This document shows positions 45,348-55,592 of a stretch of 64,000 bases of DNA, piece by piece. Under the pieces are notes generated by a model that worked only from the letters and a program-made list of their open reading frames with translations, was not told the DNA's origin and did not search any database. Numbering within the stretch: the stretch's first letter is position 1; the number at the start of each line of letters is the position of its first letter. A program made the translations under genes and the position numbers. Source of the DNA: an uncultured Methylopila sp. (GTDB lineage: Bacteria; Pseudomonadota; Alphaproteobacteria; Rhizobiales; Methylopilaceae); contig CABHPB010000080.1 in the NCBI GenBank assembly GCA_902168115.1, positions 62,001-126,000 on the forward strand, read 5' to 3'.

Positions 45348-46229
45348 CTAGCCCACGCGTCCCGCCAGATCCTGGATGAACTGCCAGGCGACGCGGCCCG
45401 AGCGGGAGCCGCGCGTGGTCGCCCATTCCAGCGCCTCGCGCCGAAGGTCCTCGGGAGAGACTTTCAGCCCGAAATGCTCGGCGTAGCCGTTCACCATCGC
45501 CAGGAATTCGTCCTGGCTGCAGCGGTGGAAGCCGAGCCACAGGCCGAAGCGGTCCGACAGCGACACCTTTTCCTCCACCGCCTCGCTCGCGTGGATCGCG
45601 GTCGAGCGCTCGTTCTCGATCATCTCGCGGGCGAGCAGGTGGCGGCGGTTGGAGGTCGCGTAGAACAGAACGTTTTCCGGCCGTCCCTCGATGCCGCCCT
45701 CCAGAACCGCCTTCAGCGACTTGTAGGAGGTGTCCTCGAGGTCGAAGGAGAGGTCGTCGCAGAACAGCAGGAACGGGAAGGGCGCCGCGCGCAGCAGCGA
45801 CATCAGCGAGGGGAGCGTCTCGATGTCCTCGCGGTGAATCTCGACCAGCTTCAGCTTCGGGCGGCCTTCGTCGACCATCGTCTGCGAGACGGTCGCATGG
45901 GCGGCCTTGACCAGCGAACTCTTGCCCATGCCGCGCGCGCCCCAGAGCAGGGCGTTGTTGGCGGGCTTTCCGCGCGCGAAGCGCAGCGTGTTGTCGAGCA
46001 GCGTGTCGCGCGAGCGGTCGATCCCCTTGAGGAGGCCCATCTCGACGCGGCTGACCTGCGGAACCGGGATCAGCCTCCGCTCTGTCGCGCTCCACACGAA
46101 GGCGTCGGCGGCCTCGAAATCCGGAGCCTCCAGGCGCGGCGGGGCCATGCGGTCGAGCGTCTCGGCGATCCGCGCCAGCAGGGCGTCTCGGGTGTCCGTC
46201 GCCGGCATGGAGTAGAAGGGGTCTGACAC
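45348..46229 (-). CDS. DUF815 family AAA-type ATPase
   Basis: This 293-residue protein has the Walker A loop NALLWGARGMGKSSLVKA (about 92-109), Walker B FPFLLFCDDLSFD, an arginine/sensor segment VLFYATSNRRHLL and the DUF815 tail (SQDEFLAMVNGYAEHFGL). Members are widespread and of unknown role; the fold is a AAA+ ATPase like DnaA/DnaC-type loaders. It is convergent with nlpD, with a shared terminator, and divergent from yajC-secDF. Confidence 0.9.
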   Translation of the reverse strand: MSDPFYSMPATDTRDALLARIAETLDRMAPPRLEAPDFEAADAFVWSATERRLIPVPQVSRVEMGLLKGIDRSRDTLLDNTLRFARGKPANNALLWGARGMGKSSLVKAAHATVSQTMVDEGRPKLKLVEIHREDIETLPSLMSLLRAAPFPFLLFCDDLSFDLEDTSYKSLKAVLEGGIEGRPENVLFYATSNRRHLLAREMIENERSTAIHASEAVEEKVSLSDRFGLWLGFHRCSQDEFLAMVNGYAEHFGLKVSPEDLRREALEWATTRGSRSGRVAWQFIQDLAGRVG

Positions 46230-46445
46230 GGGGCGAATTCCGCAGGGCAGGGGACTGGAAGCCGCGTAGGTAGCCCTGCGATCGCCGGTCGTCCACCGGC
46301 CTCCGTCCCGTGATTTGCTTTCGACGGGGCCGTGGCTATAGTCCGCGCCGCTCGCCGGGGGCCATGCTTCCGGCGCGATGAGACGTCGGCCGGCCGTCAG
46401 CGCGCGGGCGTGACGAAGACACCCCCGAAGCGTGGATTAAAAACG

Positions 46446-46787
46446 ATGTTCGTGACGCCAGCCTTCGCCCAAGGCGCCCCGGCCGCCGCCGGCGGCGCGG
46501 ACTTCATGATCCAGCTGCTGCCGTTCCTGCTGATCTTCGTGATCATGTACTTCCTGATCCTGCGCCCGCAGCAGAAGCGCGTGAAGGCGCATCAGGAGAT
46601 GATCAAGAACGTGCGCCGCGGCGACACGATCGTCACCGCGGGCGGCATCATCGCCAAGGTGGTCAAGGTCACGGACGACTCGGAAGTTCAGATCGAGATC
46701 GCCGACAACGTGCGCGCTCGGCTGTCGCGGGGAATGATCTCCGAGGTCAAGACGAAGGGCGAACCGGTCAAGACCGACGGCGCCTGA
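46446..46787 (+). CDS. yajC: Preprotein translocase subunit YajC
   Basis: This 113-residue membrane protein starts MFVTPAFAQG, followed by a single transmembrane helix (FMIQLLPFLLIFVIMYFLIL) and the hallmark RPQQKRVKAHQEMI and RRGDTIVTAGGIIAKV. It joins SecDF-YajC and assists SecYEG. ATG 46446 is the conserved start, followed at the usual spacing by secD (67 nt) and secF. Confidence 0.95.
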   Translation: MFVTPAFAQGAPAAAGGADFMIQLLPFLLIFVIMYFLILRPQQKRVKAHQEMIKNVRRGDTIVTAGGIIAKVVKVTDDSEVQIEIADNVRARLSRGMISEVKTKGEPVKTDGA

Positions 46788-46854
46788 TATAGACCTCCCG
46801 ATTCCGGAAGGCCCGTCCGGCCGTAGGCGGCCGTGAAAGCGATCGAACGCATCC

Positions 46855-48471
46855 ATGCTGCATATCTCGAAGTGGAAGACGATCGGGGTCCTCGCCCTCT
46901 GTCTGTTGGGCGTCCTCCTCGCTTTGCCGAACGTCCTGCCGAGCCACGTGCGCGACCAGTATCCGAGCTGGTTCCCGGCGCGCACCATCGTGCTCGGCCT
47001 CGATCTGCAGGGCGGCGTGCAGCTTCTGCTCGAGGGCGACGCCGACAAGTTCCGTGAGGACCGCCGCAAGCAGCTGCTCGAGGACGTCCGCCGCGTGCTG
47101 GTGCGCGACGGCCGCATCGGCACGACCGGCATCGCCCAGAACGGCGATACGGTCCGCGCGACGCTGCGCAACGCGACCGACATGCAGTCGGCGCTCGAGA
47201 AGCTGAGGACGCTCGCCGTGCCGGCGACGCAGTCGATGTTCTCCGGCCCCGGGCCGGTCGACGTCGACGTCGCGCAGGACGGCCCGAACGTCGTGACCGC
47301 CAAGCTCAACGACCAGGGCCTCGCCGCCCGCGTTCGCGCGGCGGTCGGCCAGTCGCTCGAGGTGGTGCGCAAGCGCGTCGACATCCTTGGCACGACCGAG
47401 CCGTCGATCCAGCAGCAGGGCGCCGACCGCATCCTCGTGCAGGTGCCGGGCTACAACGACCCGACGCGCCTCAAGGAAATCCTCGGCACCACGGCGAAGA
47501 TGGAGTTCCGTCTCGTCGACCAGTCCGTGCCGGTCGAGCAGGCGCTCGCCGGACGGCCGCCGGAAGGGTCGGAGATCCTTCAGGAGGACGTCGGCGGCGG
47601 CCAGACCCGGCCGATCCTCGTCGAGAAGCGCGTGATGGTGTCGGGCGCGGACCTCACCGGCGCGACCCCCGGCTTCGACCAGCGCTCGCGCGAGCCGATC
47701 GTCCAGTTCCAGTTCAACAATCAGGGCGCGCGCGCTTTCGGGCAGGTCACGACGGCGAACGTCGGCAAGCCCTTCGCGATCATCCTCGACGGCAAGGTCA
47801 TCTCGGCGCCGCGCATCAACGAGCCGATCACCGGCGGCCAGGGCCAGATTTCGGGCAACTTCTCTGTCGAGAGCGCGAACAACCTCTCGGTCCAGCTGCG
47901 GTCCGGCGCCCTGCCGATCGAGTTCAAGATCGCCGAAGAACGCACCGTTGGCCCTGGCCTCGGGCAGGACTCGATCGACGCCGGCACCAAGGCGACGATC
48001 TATGCGGCGATCTTCGTCGTGCTCTTCATGTTCGCGACCTACGGCGTGTTCGGCTTCATCGCGAACCTCGCGCTGATTATCCACGTCGTCTTCATCTTCG
48101 CGCTGATGTCGCTGCTTGGGGCGACGCTGACGCTGCCCGGCATCGCCGGCATCGTGCTGACGATCGGCACGGCGGTCGATTCGAACGTGCTGATCTACGA
48201 GCGCATCCGTGAGGAGTTTCGCTCCGGCCGCAGCATGATCTCGTCGATCGAGGGTGGCTTCAACCACGCCTTCGCGGTGATCATCGATTCCAACTCGACC
48301 ATGGCCATCGCCGCGATCATCCTGTTCCTCTTGGGTTCCGGCCCGGTGAAGGGTTTTGCGGTGGTGTTCATCCTGGGCATCCTGACCACCGTCATCACCG
48401 CCGTGACCATGACGCGGATGATGATCGCGCTGTGGTATCGCAGCACCCGTCCGCAGACGCTGCCGTTCTGA
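46855..48471 (+). CDS. secD: Protein translocase subunit SecD
   Basis: This 538-residue RND-family component uses proton motive force to aid late stages of Sec export. After one N-terminal helix, the large periplasmic domain carries GLDLQGGVQLLLE (about 44-56), KRVDILGTTEPSIQQQGADRILVQVPG and FGQVTTANVGKPFAIILDGKVISAP. The C-terminal five helices include GTAVDSNVLIYERIREE with the conserved Asp. It is followed by secF after 13 nt. Confidence 0.97.
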   Translation: MLHISKWKTIGVLALCLLGVLLALPNVLPSHVRDQYPSWFPARTIVLGLDLQGGVQLLLEGDADKFREDRRKQLLEDVRRVLVRDGRIGTTGIAQNGDTVRATLRNATDMQSALEKLRTLAVPATQSMFSGPGPVDVDVAQDGPNVVTAKLNDQGLAARVRAAVGQSLEVVRKRVDILGTTEPSIQQQGADRILVQVPGYNDPTRLKEILGTTAKMEFRLVDQSVPVEQALAGRPPEGSEILQEDVGGGQTRPILVEKRVMVSGADLTGATPGFDQRSREPIVQFQFNNQGARAFGQVTTANVGKPFAIILDGKVISAPRINEPITGGQGQISGNFSVESANNLSVQLRSGALPIEFKIAEERTVGPGLGQDSIDAGTKATIYAAIFVVLFMFATYGVFGFIANLALIIHVVFIFALMSLLGATLTLPGIAGIVLTIGTAVDSNVLIYERIREEFRSGRSMISSIEGGFNHAFAVIIDSNSTMAIAAIILFLLGSGPVKGFAVVFILGILTTVITAVTMTRMMIALWYRSTRPQTLPF

Positions 48472-48484
48472 AGGGAGAGGCCAG

Positions 48485-49462
48485 ATGAAACTCCTCCGCC
48501 TCTTCCCCGACGATTCGAAGTTCCGCTTCGTCCGCTGGCGCGTCGTCACCTTCCCGTTCTCGGCGGCGGTCGCTGTGCTGACGCTCGTCATCTTCATGAC
48601 GGTCGGCCTGAATTTCGGCATCGACTTCACCGGCGGCACCCTGATCGAGATGCAGGCGAAGTCCGGCCACGCCGACCTCGCCAAGGTCCGCGAGACGGCG
48701 CACGCCTTCAACGCCGGCGAGGTCGAGGTCCAGGAATTCGGGACGGGCGGACAGGTGTCGCTGCGCTTCCGCAGCCAGCCCGGCGGCCAGGAGGCGCAGA
48801 ACAAGCTCGTCGCCGACGTCCGCAAGACCTTCGAGACCGAATACGACATCCGCCGCGACGAGACCGTCGGTCCGCGCGTCTCTGGGGAACTCGTCCAGGC
48901 CGGCACGCTCGGCGTCGTGCTCTCGATCATGGCGGTGCTCGGCTATCTCTGGTTCCGCTTCGAGATGAACCTCGCGATCGGCGCGGTGATCGGCACGCTG
49001 CACGACATCGTGCTGACGGTCGGCTTCTTCCTGATCACGCGGGAAGAGTTCAACATGACGTCGATCGCCGCGATCCTGACGATCGTCGGCTATTCGCTGA
49101 ACGAGACCGTCGTGGTGTTCGACCGCACCCGAGAGCTCTTGAGAAAATACAAGAACATCCCGACGGAAGAGCTTCTCGATCTGTCGATTAATCACACCAT
49201 GTCGCGCACGGTGATGACCGCCACGACCACGGCGCTCTCGCTGCTCGCGCTGGTGCTGTTCGGCGGTCAGGCGATCCAGGGCTTCGCCAACGTGATGCTG
49301 TTCGGCGTCATCATCTGCACCTACTCGGCGATCTTCGTCTCGACCCCGATGCTGATCTATCTCGGGGTGAAGACCTCGGCCCGCGCCGCCGCCGAGGATA
49401 AGGCTGACAAGGCCATGCGCGAGGCCGCCCAGCGCCGCCCCGCCGCGCCGACCGCGGGGTAG
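48485..49462 (+). CDS. secF: Protein translocase subunit SecF
   Basis: This 325-residue protein has six transmembrane helices. It shows FGIDFTGGTLIEMQ (about 42-55), the DETVGPRVSGELVQAG loop, and the SLNETVVVFDRTRE motif with the key Asp. The C-terminal AARAAAEDKADKAMREAAQ tail is soluble. It partners SecD and YajC. AAGGGAGAGG precedes the ATG. Immediately downstream is a palindromic repeat of a second family. Confidence 0.97.
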   Translation: MKLLRLFPDDSKFRFVRWRVVTFPFSAAVAVLTLVIFMTVGLNFGIDFTGGTLIEMQAKSGHADLAKVRETAHAFNAGEVEVQEFGTGGQVSLRFRSQPGGQEAQNKLVADVRKTFETEYDIRRDETVGPRVSGELVQAGTLGVVLSIMAVLGYLWFRFEMNLAIGAVIGTLHDIVLTVGFFLITREEFNMTSIAAILTIVGYSLNETVVVFDRTRELLRKYKNIPTEELLDLSINHTMSRTVMTATTTALSLLALVLFGGQAIQGFANVMLFGVIICTYSAIFVSTPMLIYLGVKTSARAAAEDKADKAMREAAQRRPAAPTAG

Positions 49463-49490
49463 GGACGGCGATACGCAGGCTATCTCCCGG

Positions 49491-49572
49491 GCTTGTCCCG
49501 GGATCCATTGTCGCGCCGCTTGGGCGATCAGTCGTTGGCGGAAATGGGTCCCGGCACTTTGGCCGGGACGAC
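49491..49572. repeat. Intergenic palindromic repeat, family 2 copy 1
   Basis: GCTTGTCCCGGGATCCATTG (49491-49510) is mirrored by AATGGGTCCCGGCACTTTGG and GCCGGGAC about 40 nt on. The same GCTTGTCCCGG / CCGGGAC words recur at 52391-52525, so both ends of the thiamine operon carry this element. It separates secF from the convergent thiE. Confidence 0.7.
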
Positions 49573-49610
49573 GGGCGGCGGCTCAATAGATATGAGCGAA
49601 AACGTCTCTC

Positions 49611-50219
49611 TTACGCCGTCTCGCGGGTCGCCCTGATCCATTCCCGCGCCCGCGCTTCCGGGTCGGCGGCTCCGGTCACGTCGTTCACCACCGCGACGAC
49701 GTCGGCGCCCGCCTTGAGGCACTGGCGGGCGCGATCCGGATTGAGGCCGCCGATCGCGACGAGCGGACGGTCGCCGATCAGCCGCTTCCATTCGCCGATG
49801 CGCTCCAGACCCTGCGGGGCGAACGGCATCTGCTTCAGGATCGTCGGCCAGATCGGGCCGAGCGCGATATGGTGCGGGTCGAACGACAGCGCCCGGTCGA
49901 TCTCGTCGTGCGTGTGCGTCGAGACGCCGAGCTTGAGCCCGGCGCGGCGGATCGCGGCGATGTCGGCGCCGTCGAGGTCCTCCTGGCCGAGATGCAGGAA
50001 GCCGGCCTTCTCCTCGATCGCGATCTCCCAGTAGTCGTTGACCACGAGGTCCGCGCCGGCGTTGGCGCAGAGGTCGAGCGCCGTGCGGATGTCGGCGCGC
50101 AGCACGTCCGCCGGCTTGTCCTTCATGCGCAACTGGATGAGCCGCGCGCCGACCGAGAGCATGCGCCGCACCCAGTCGGCGCTGTCGACGACGGGATAGA
50201 ACGGATCGAGACGGTTCAT
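49611..50219 (-). CDS. thiE: Thiamine-phosphate synthase
   Basis: This 202-residue TIM-barrel enzyme couples the hydroxymethylpyrimidine diphosphate and the thiazole phosphate to thiamine phosphate. Segments: [18 protein letters not shown] (the K is the diphosphate-binding Lys), [24 protein letters not shown] with the metal-ligand Asp, and a [23 protein letters not shown] stretch. It overlaps thiG by 4 nt (ATGA) and is the last gene of the operon. Confidence 0.93.
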   Translation of the reverse strand: MNRLDPFYPVVDSADWVRRMLSVGARLIQLRMKDKPADVLRADIRTALDLCANAGADLVVNDYWEIAIEEKAGFLHLGQEDLDGADIAAIRRAGLKLGVSTHTHDEIDRALSFDPHHIALGPIWPTILKQMPFAPQGLERIGEWKRLIGDRPLVAIGGLNPDRARQCLKAGADVVAVVNDVTGAADPEARAREWIRATRETA

Positions 50220-51004
50220 GCGAAGGTCGCCCGGCCGAACACGGGGGTCGAGGGCGCGGCCATGTCGCGCGGCTCGATCGGCACGGCGAGAAAGCCCTCG
50301 CGGCCGGCCTCGATCGCCTTGCCGAAGGCGCGGGCCATGCCGACCGGATCGCCCGCCTTGGAAACGGCGGTGTTGAGCAGGATTGCGTCGTAGCCGAGCT
50401 CCATCGCCTGCGCCGCATGGCTCGGACGGCCGATGCCAGCGTCGACGACGAGCGGCACGTCCGGGAAATGCGCGCGCAGCGAACGGAGCGCGTAGACATC
50501 ATTCAGCCCCATGCCGGTGCCGATCGGCGCGCCCCAGGGCATCAGCACCTTGCAGCCGGCCTCCAGCAGCTTCTCGGCGACCACGAGATCAGCTGTCGTG
50601 TAGGGGAAGACCTGAAAACCGTCGTCCGACAGGATCTTCGCAGCTTCGACGAGGCCGAAGACGTCGGGCTGCAGCGTGTCGGCGTCGCCGATCACCTCGA
50701 GCTTGATCCAGGGCGTGCCGAACACCTCGCGCGCCATCTGCGCGGTCGTGACGGCCTCCTGCACCGAATGGCAGCCGGCGGTGTTCGGCAGCACCTTGCA
50801 GCCGAGTCCCTGGATGAGGCCCCAGAAATCCTGGCCTTCGCGAAGGCGACCGGATTCGCGGCGCAGCGACACGGTGACGATCTCCGACCCGGACGCGCGC
50901 ACGGCGTCGCCGAGGACCTGCGGGGAGGGGTATTGCGCCGTTCCCAGCAGTAGGCGGGAGGAGACCTCGGTCCCGTAGAAGGAAAGCTTGTCCATATTCC
51001 TCAC
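50216..51004 (-). CDS. thiG: Thiazole synthase
   Basis: This enzyme makes the thiazole ring of thiamine from deoxyxylulose phosphate, dehydroglycine and ThiS thiocarboxylate. Full-length segments: [57 protein letters not shown] with the Schiff-base Lys, and [20 protein letters not shown]. Two starts are possible: GTG at 51004 (262 residues), which overlaps the thiS stop by GTGA, or ATG 50995 (259 residues). The GTG form is listed because such overlaps are frequent in this window. Confidence 0.94.
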   Translation of the reverse strand: MRNMDKLSFYGTEVSSRLLLGTAQYPSPQVLGDAVRASGSEIVTVSLRRESGRLREGQDFWGLIQGLGCKVLPNTAGCHSVQEAVTTAQMAREVFGTPWIKLEVIGDADTLQPDVFGLVEAAKILSDDGFQVFPYTTADLVVAEKLLEAGCKVLMPWGAPIGTGMGLNDVYALRSLRAHFPDVPLVVDAGIGRPSHAAQAMELGYDAILLNTAVSKAGDPVGMARAFGKAIEAGREGFLAVPIEPRDMAAPSTPVFGRATFA

Positions 51005-51204
51005 CCGCCCTGCCGCGGCGCAACGATCTCGATCCGGTCGCCGTCCTTCAGCGCGCGGCCGGCGCGCGCTGTCGCGGGCACGAAGGCGCCGTTGACCGCC
51101 GTCGCGACGACCGCGTCGCCATAGTCGAGCGCGACCAGCGCGCTTGTCAGATCCTCGGCCTCGACCTCAAGAGGCGAGCCGTTGACGATCAGCTTCACGT
51201 CCAC
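51001..51204 (-). CDS. thiS: Sulfur carrier protein ThiS
   Basis: This 67-residue ubiquitin-like protein ends with the Gly-Gly tail ([11 protein letters not shown]), which is adenylated and turned into a thiocarboxylate. [15 protein letters not shown] opens the beta-grasp fold. Its 5' end lies inside thiO: 38 nt overlap in a different frame. It is followed directly by thiG. Confidence 0.9.
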   Translation of the reverse strand: MDVKLIVNGSPLEVEAEDLTSALVALDYGDAVVATAVNGAFVPATARAGRALKDGDRIEIVAPRQGG

Positions 51205-52165
51205 TCTCCAGTTCGAACACGGCGTCCGCCGCGAGCCGCCCGAAGGTCGGCGACAGCAGGAACCCGTTGCGATAAAGCCCGTTCACCCGCACCACGCGGC
51301 CCTCCCGGAGAACGCGCGGCAGGTTGTCGGGAAACGAAGGGCGCACCTCCGCGCAGGTCTCCACGACCTCGGCCTCGCCGAAGGCGGGATGGAGGGCGTA
51401 GGCGCCGTTGATCAGTTCGACCGCCGAGCGGGCCGAGATTTTTGCGCGCGAGGCGCTCTCCATCGCGGTGGCGCCGACCATGAAGACATGGTCCGCGCGC
51501 GGGATCACGTAGAGCGCGATGCGCGGATGGAGCAGGCGGATCGGCCGCTTGAGACTGATTTCCTCGGTCCGCAGCATCACCATCTCGCCGCGCACGCCGC
51601 GAAGATCCTTCAGCGTCTCGCGTGCGCCGAACCCGCGGCAGTCGACGACGGCCTTGGCGTCGATCTCGTCCGGATCGGCCGAGACGCCGAATCGCACGCT
51701 GCCGCCGAGGGCTTCCAGCCTGCGTTGCAGGGCGGGCAGGGCGGCGCGCGGGTCGACATGCGCCTCTTCGGGGAAGAACAGCGCGCGATCGAATCGTCCG
51801 GCGAGGTCCGGCTCGAGTTCGCCGAGGCGAGCGGCGTCGGCCCATTCGAAATGGTCGGTGCGGCGCGAGAACCGGGTCAGCTCCGCCTGGTCGCGGCGGG
51901 AGGCGACGACGAGCGTTCCCTCGACGGAAATTTCGGCGATCTGGCGCGGCCACCAGCCGAGCGCCTCGGGGCCGAGGCGGGCGGCCTCTTCCTCGCCGGT
52001 CTCGGCCTCGCACCATGGCGCGATCATGCCGCCGGCGGCCCAGGCGCAAGCGCGCTCGCCAAGGCGCGCGCCACGCTCCAGCACCTCGACGGAGGCGCCG
52101 CGTTCGGCCAGTTCGATCGCCGTGACGAGGCCGGCGACGCCGGCGCCCACGACAACAACGCGCAT
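51167..52165 (-). CDS. thiO: Glycine oxidase (thiamine biosynthesis oxidoreductase)
   Basis: This 332-residue FAD enzyme makes dehydroglycine (iminoglycine) for thiazole formation. The Rossmann motif is MRVVVVGAGVAGLVTAIELA (1-20). ACAWAAGGMIAPW is the second D-amino-acid-oxidase-type motif, and NGLYRNGFLLSPTFGRLAAD is the C-terminal flavin loop. ATG at 52165 is chosen: GGGAG is well placed and the Rossmann strand starts at once. The frame continues upstream towards the riboswitch. The last 38 nt overlap thiS. No thiC is present in the window, so the pyrimidine branch is encoded elsewhere. Confidence 0.92.
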   Translation of the reverse strand: MRVVVVGAGVAGLVTAIELAERGASVEVLERGARLGERACAWAAGGMIAPWCEAETGEEEAARLGPEALGWWPRQIAEISVEGTLVVASRRDQAELTRFSRRTDHFEWADAARLGELEPDLAGRFDRALFFPEEAHVDPRAALPALQRRLEALGGSVRFGVSADPDEIDAKAVVDCRGFGARETLKDLRGVRGEMVMLRTEEISLKRPIRLLHPRIALYVIPRADHVFMVGATAMESASRAKISARSAVELINGAYALHPAFGEAEVVETCAEVRPSFPDNLPRVLREGRVVRVNGLYRNGFLLSPTFGRLAADAVFELESGREADRQRLAS

Positions 52166-52259
52166 GTCCAGCTCCCTCGGCTCCAGACGCCGTGAGAGGG
52201 CCATGGCATGGCTCGGGGACATCTTGCGCCGGCCCCTGCAAAAAGGAGCCGAGCGGTCG

Positions 52260-52345
52260 TCCGTCCCTTCGCCGGCATGACCCGGATCAGGTTCTAAGGG
52301 TCCGGCGCTCGCGCCGTCTCAGCCCGTCGCCGGGCGCCCCTCGGA
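52260..52345 (-). promoter_or_regulatory. TPP riboswitch (THI element)
   Basis: On the minus strand GGGCTGAGACGGCGC, then ACCCTTAGAACCTGATCCGG, then GTCATGCCGGCGAAGGGACG form the conserved THI-box core. P1 pairs TCCG (52345-52342) with CGGA (52263-52260). Binding of thiamine diphosphate turns off thiO-thiS-thiG-thiE, which starts about 95 nt downstream. A T5 run (52245-52241 in plus coordinates) follows, but I cannot tell whether control acts on transcription or translation. Confidence 0.95.
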
Positions 52346-52390
52346 TGTCACGGAACTGTGGTGATGGGGCAGGGCGCTGTCAACCGGCCA

Positions 52391-52525
52391 GCGCTTGTCC
52401 CGGGCCCTCGTCGGCGTTGAGCCGGGACCCAGACACGTCCGCGCTTCAAGGCGATCTGACGGGCGCCGCCTCTGTTGGAGGTGGTCGCGGTTATCGGTTC
52501 CGGCTCAAGGCCGGGACAAGCAGCG
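52391..52525. repeat. Intergenic palindromic repeat, family 2 copy 2
   Basis: GCGCTTGTCCCGG (52391-52403) and CCGGGACAAGCAGCG (52511-52525) form the outer inverted arms. Inner words GAGCCGGGACC and GGCTCAAGGCC repeat the family. It fills the gap between the TPP riboswitch leader and the converging gene at 52537. Confidence 0.65.
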
Positions 52526-52536
52526 GCGCCGTCGCC

Positions 52537-53862
<1,326 letters not shown>

Positions 53863-53881
53863 TGTCGCGCATCATGATGCG

Positions 53882-53922
53882 CCGCCAAAGTTCTGAATTG
53901 TAACAGTTATGATCTTTGGCGG
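53882..53922. promoter_or_regulatory. Inverted repeat upstream of siderophore-interacting protein gene
   Basis: Perfect 9-bp arms CCGCCAAAG (53882-53890) and CTTTGGCGG (53914-53922) frame an AT-rich 23-nt centre containing TTGTAACAG. It lies 70 nt before the SIP start and 20 nt after bluB. It may be an operator over a promoter, or a stem in mRNA. I do not recognise the regulator. Confidence 0.45.
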
Positions 53923-53990
53923 TTCGCTTGCGTTGAGATCAGGCGAGCGGTTATCAGCGCAGTGATCGCAGTCCGCGTCGGAGGCGCCAC

Positions 53991-55079
53991 GTGCCGGACG
54001 AGAACACGCCGCTGGTCACCGAAGCCGTCGTCGAGGTCGCCAGCCCCGCCGAGTTGATCGTCGCGCTCGGCGATTTCTGGCGCTCGCACGATGTCGAGAT
54101 CACGAGCGAGCCCGGCCGACTGACCGCGCGGCTCGGCCTTGGGGAGGGCGTGCTCGCGCTCGCCGCGCACGGGCTGACGGCGCGGCTGCTGGGGACCGAT
54201 CTCGGCGCGCTCGAACTGCTGCGCGGCTATCTCACCGATAGCCTGGAGCGCTTCGCCGGCGAGGGCGGCTCGAAGATCACATGGTCGGGGCACATCCGCG
54301 AGGCGAAGACCTTTGCGGATTTCCGCGAGGTGCGGCTCGTCTCGGCGCGCGACGTCGCCCCGCGCATCCGCCGGCTGACCTTCGCGGGCGAGGACGTCGC
54401 GCGCTTCGGGTCCGAGAAGGACATCCATGTGCGGATGTATTTTCCGCCGGAGGGGCTTGCCGAGCCGGAATGGCCGCGTCCGGGCCCTGATGGGCGCACC
54501 GTGTGGCCCGCCGAGGAGCGCCGCCCGGAGGTCCGCTACTACACGGTTCGCCGCTACGACGCCGCGCGGGGCGAGATCGAGGTCGACGTCGTGATGCACG
54601 CCGACGAGGGCCCGGGCTCGGCCTTCGCGGCGCGGGCGACGCCTGGTTCGATCTGCGGCATGGCGGGGCCGGTCGGCCGCAGCGCGCCGGACGCCGGCTG
54701 GACGCTGTTCGCCGGCGACGAGACCGCGCTGCCGGCGATCGCGCGGCTGCTCGAGACGATGCCGCGCGACGCGCAGGGCGCCGCCTTCATCGAGGTCGAC
54801 TGCGCCGAAGACGAGATCGCGCTCGACGCGCCGGCCGCGATGAGCGTGCGCTGGCTTCACCGCCGCGGCGCGCCGGCCGGCGCGACCGATCTGCTGATCT
54901 CAGCGCTGCGCGGGGTCGCCTGGCCCGGCCATGACGACGTTTTCGCCTGGGTCGCCTGCGAATACGGCGCCTCGAAGCTCATCCGAAAACACCTGCGCAC
55001 GGCCTGCGGCCTGCCGCGCGAAAAGCACCTCGTCGTCGGCTACTGGGAGCGCGAGGTCGCCGAGGCCGAAGCGGCCTGA
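53991..55079 (+). CDS. Siderophore-interacting protein (FAD ferric-siderophore reductase)
   Basis: This 362-residue protein has an N-terminal DUF2218-like domain (about 8-95). The FAD-binding_9 domain follows (about 100-230), with RRLTFAGEDVARFG, the FAD motif RYYTVRRYD and an AARATPGSICGMAGPVG segment. The C-terminal SIP domain (about 235-355) has LFAGDETALPAIARLLE and FAWVACEYGASKLIRKHLR. SIPs reduce iron in ferric-siderophore complexes in the cytosol. The GTG start has GGAGG 7 nt upstream. It stands alone with an inverted repeat in front, so iron control is plausible but not shown. Confidence 0.88.
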   Translation: MPDENTPLVTEAVVEVASPAELIVALGDFWRSHDVEITSEPGRLTARLGLGEGVLALAAHGLTARLLGTDLGALELLRGYLTDSLERFAGEGGSKITWSGHIREAKTFADFREVRLVSARDVAPRIRRLTFAGEDVARFGSEKDIHVRMYFPPEGLAEPEWPRPGPDGRTVWPAEERRPEVRYYTVRRYDAARGEIEVDVVMHADEGPGSAFAARATPGSICGMAGPVGRSAPDAGWTLFAGDETALPAIARLLETMPRDAQGAAFIEVDCAEDEIALDAPAAMSVRWLHRRGAPAGATDLLISALRGVAWPGHDDVFAWVACEYGASKLIRKHLRTACGLPREKHLVVGYWEREVAEAEAA

Positions 55080-55085
55080 GGCGGC

Positions 55086-55592
55086 TCAGTTTTCCGCGAC
55101 GAACCGGATCTCGTCAGCCGCGAAGAACCGCTCGACGAGGTTTGGCGCTGACCCCTCGCGGTCGACGATGAGGAAGTCCTGTCGGTCGGCGATGGTCAGC
55201 ACCGGGAAATGCCAGACGCCGGGCGCGTAGTTCACGCCCTGATCGCCGCGCGCAAGAAAACAGCGGAGCGTCGTAAGGTCCGGCTTGTCGCCGCCCTCGG
55301 CCACGACGACCAGCCAGTCCTCGCGCGAGAGCGGGTAGAAGGCCTGGCTCGCCAGCGGATGCTTCTCCAGCATGTCGATCGCGATCGGGCGCGGTCGGCG
55401 CCTCGCCTCGAAGATCGAGACGCATGTCCGGCCGCCCTCGCCGATCGCGACGTGCGCGAGGTCGTGGCGGCGAAGCGCAAAACCCTGGTTGATGACGCGC
55501 GTCTCGCAGCCCTCGATCTCGATGACGTCGCCGAAGGGCGCGAAGGCCGCCTTGGTCAGCGGTTCGACAGGAAGCGGCGGCCTGCCGCTCAC
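55086..55592 (-). CDS. allA: Ureidoglycolate lyase
   Basis: This 168-residue cupin splits ureidoglycolate to glyoxylate and urea. Marks: PFGDVIEIEG, VSIFEARRRP, YPLSREDWLVVVAEGG and NYAPGVWHFPVLTI, the last with the metal-site His. The GTG start overlaps the allantoicase stop by 4 nt (GTGA), so the two steps are coupled. Its 3' end lies 6 nt from the convergent SIP gene. Confidence 0.92.
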   Translation of the reverse strand: MSGRPPLPVEPLTKAAFAPFGDVIEIEGCETRVINQGFALRRHDLAHVAIGEGGRTCVSIFEARRRPRPIAIDMLEKHPLASQAFYPLSREDWLVVVAEGGDKPDLTTLRCFLARGDQGVNYAPGVWHFPVLTIADRQDFLIVDREGSAPNLVERFFAADEIRFVAEN

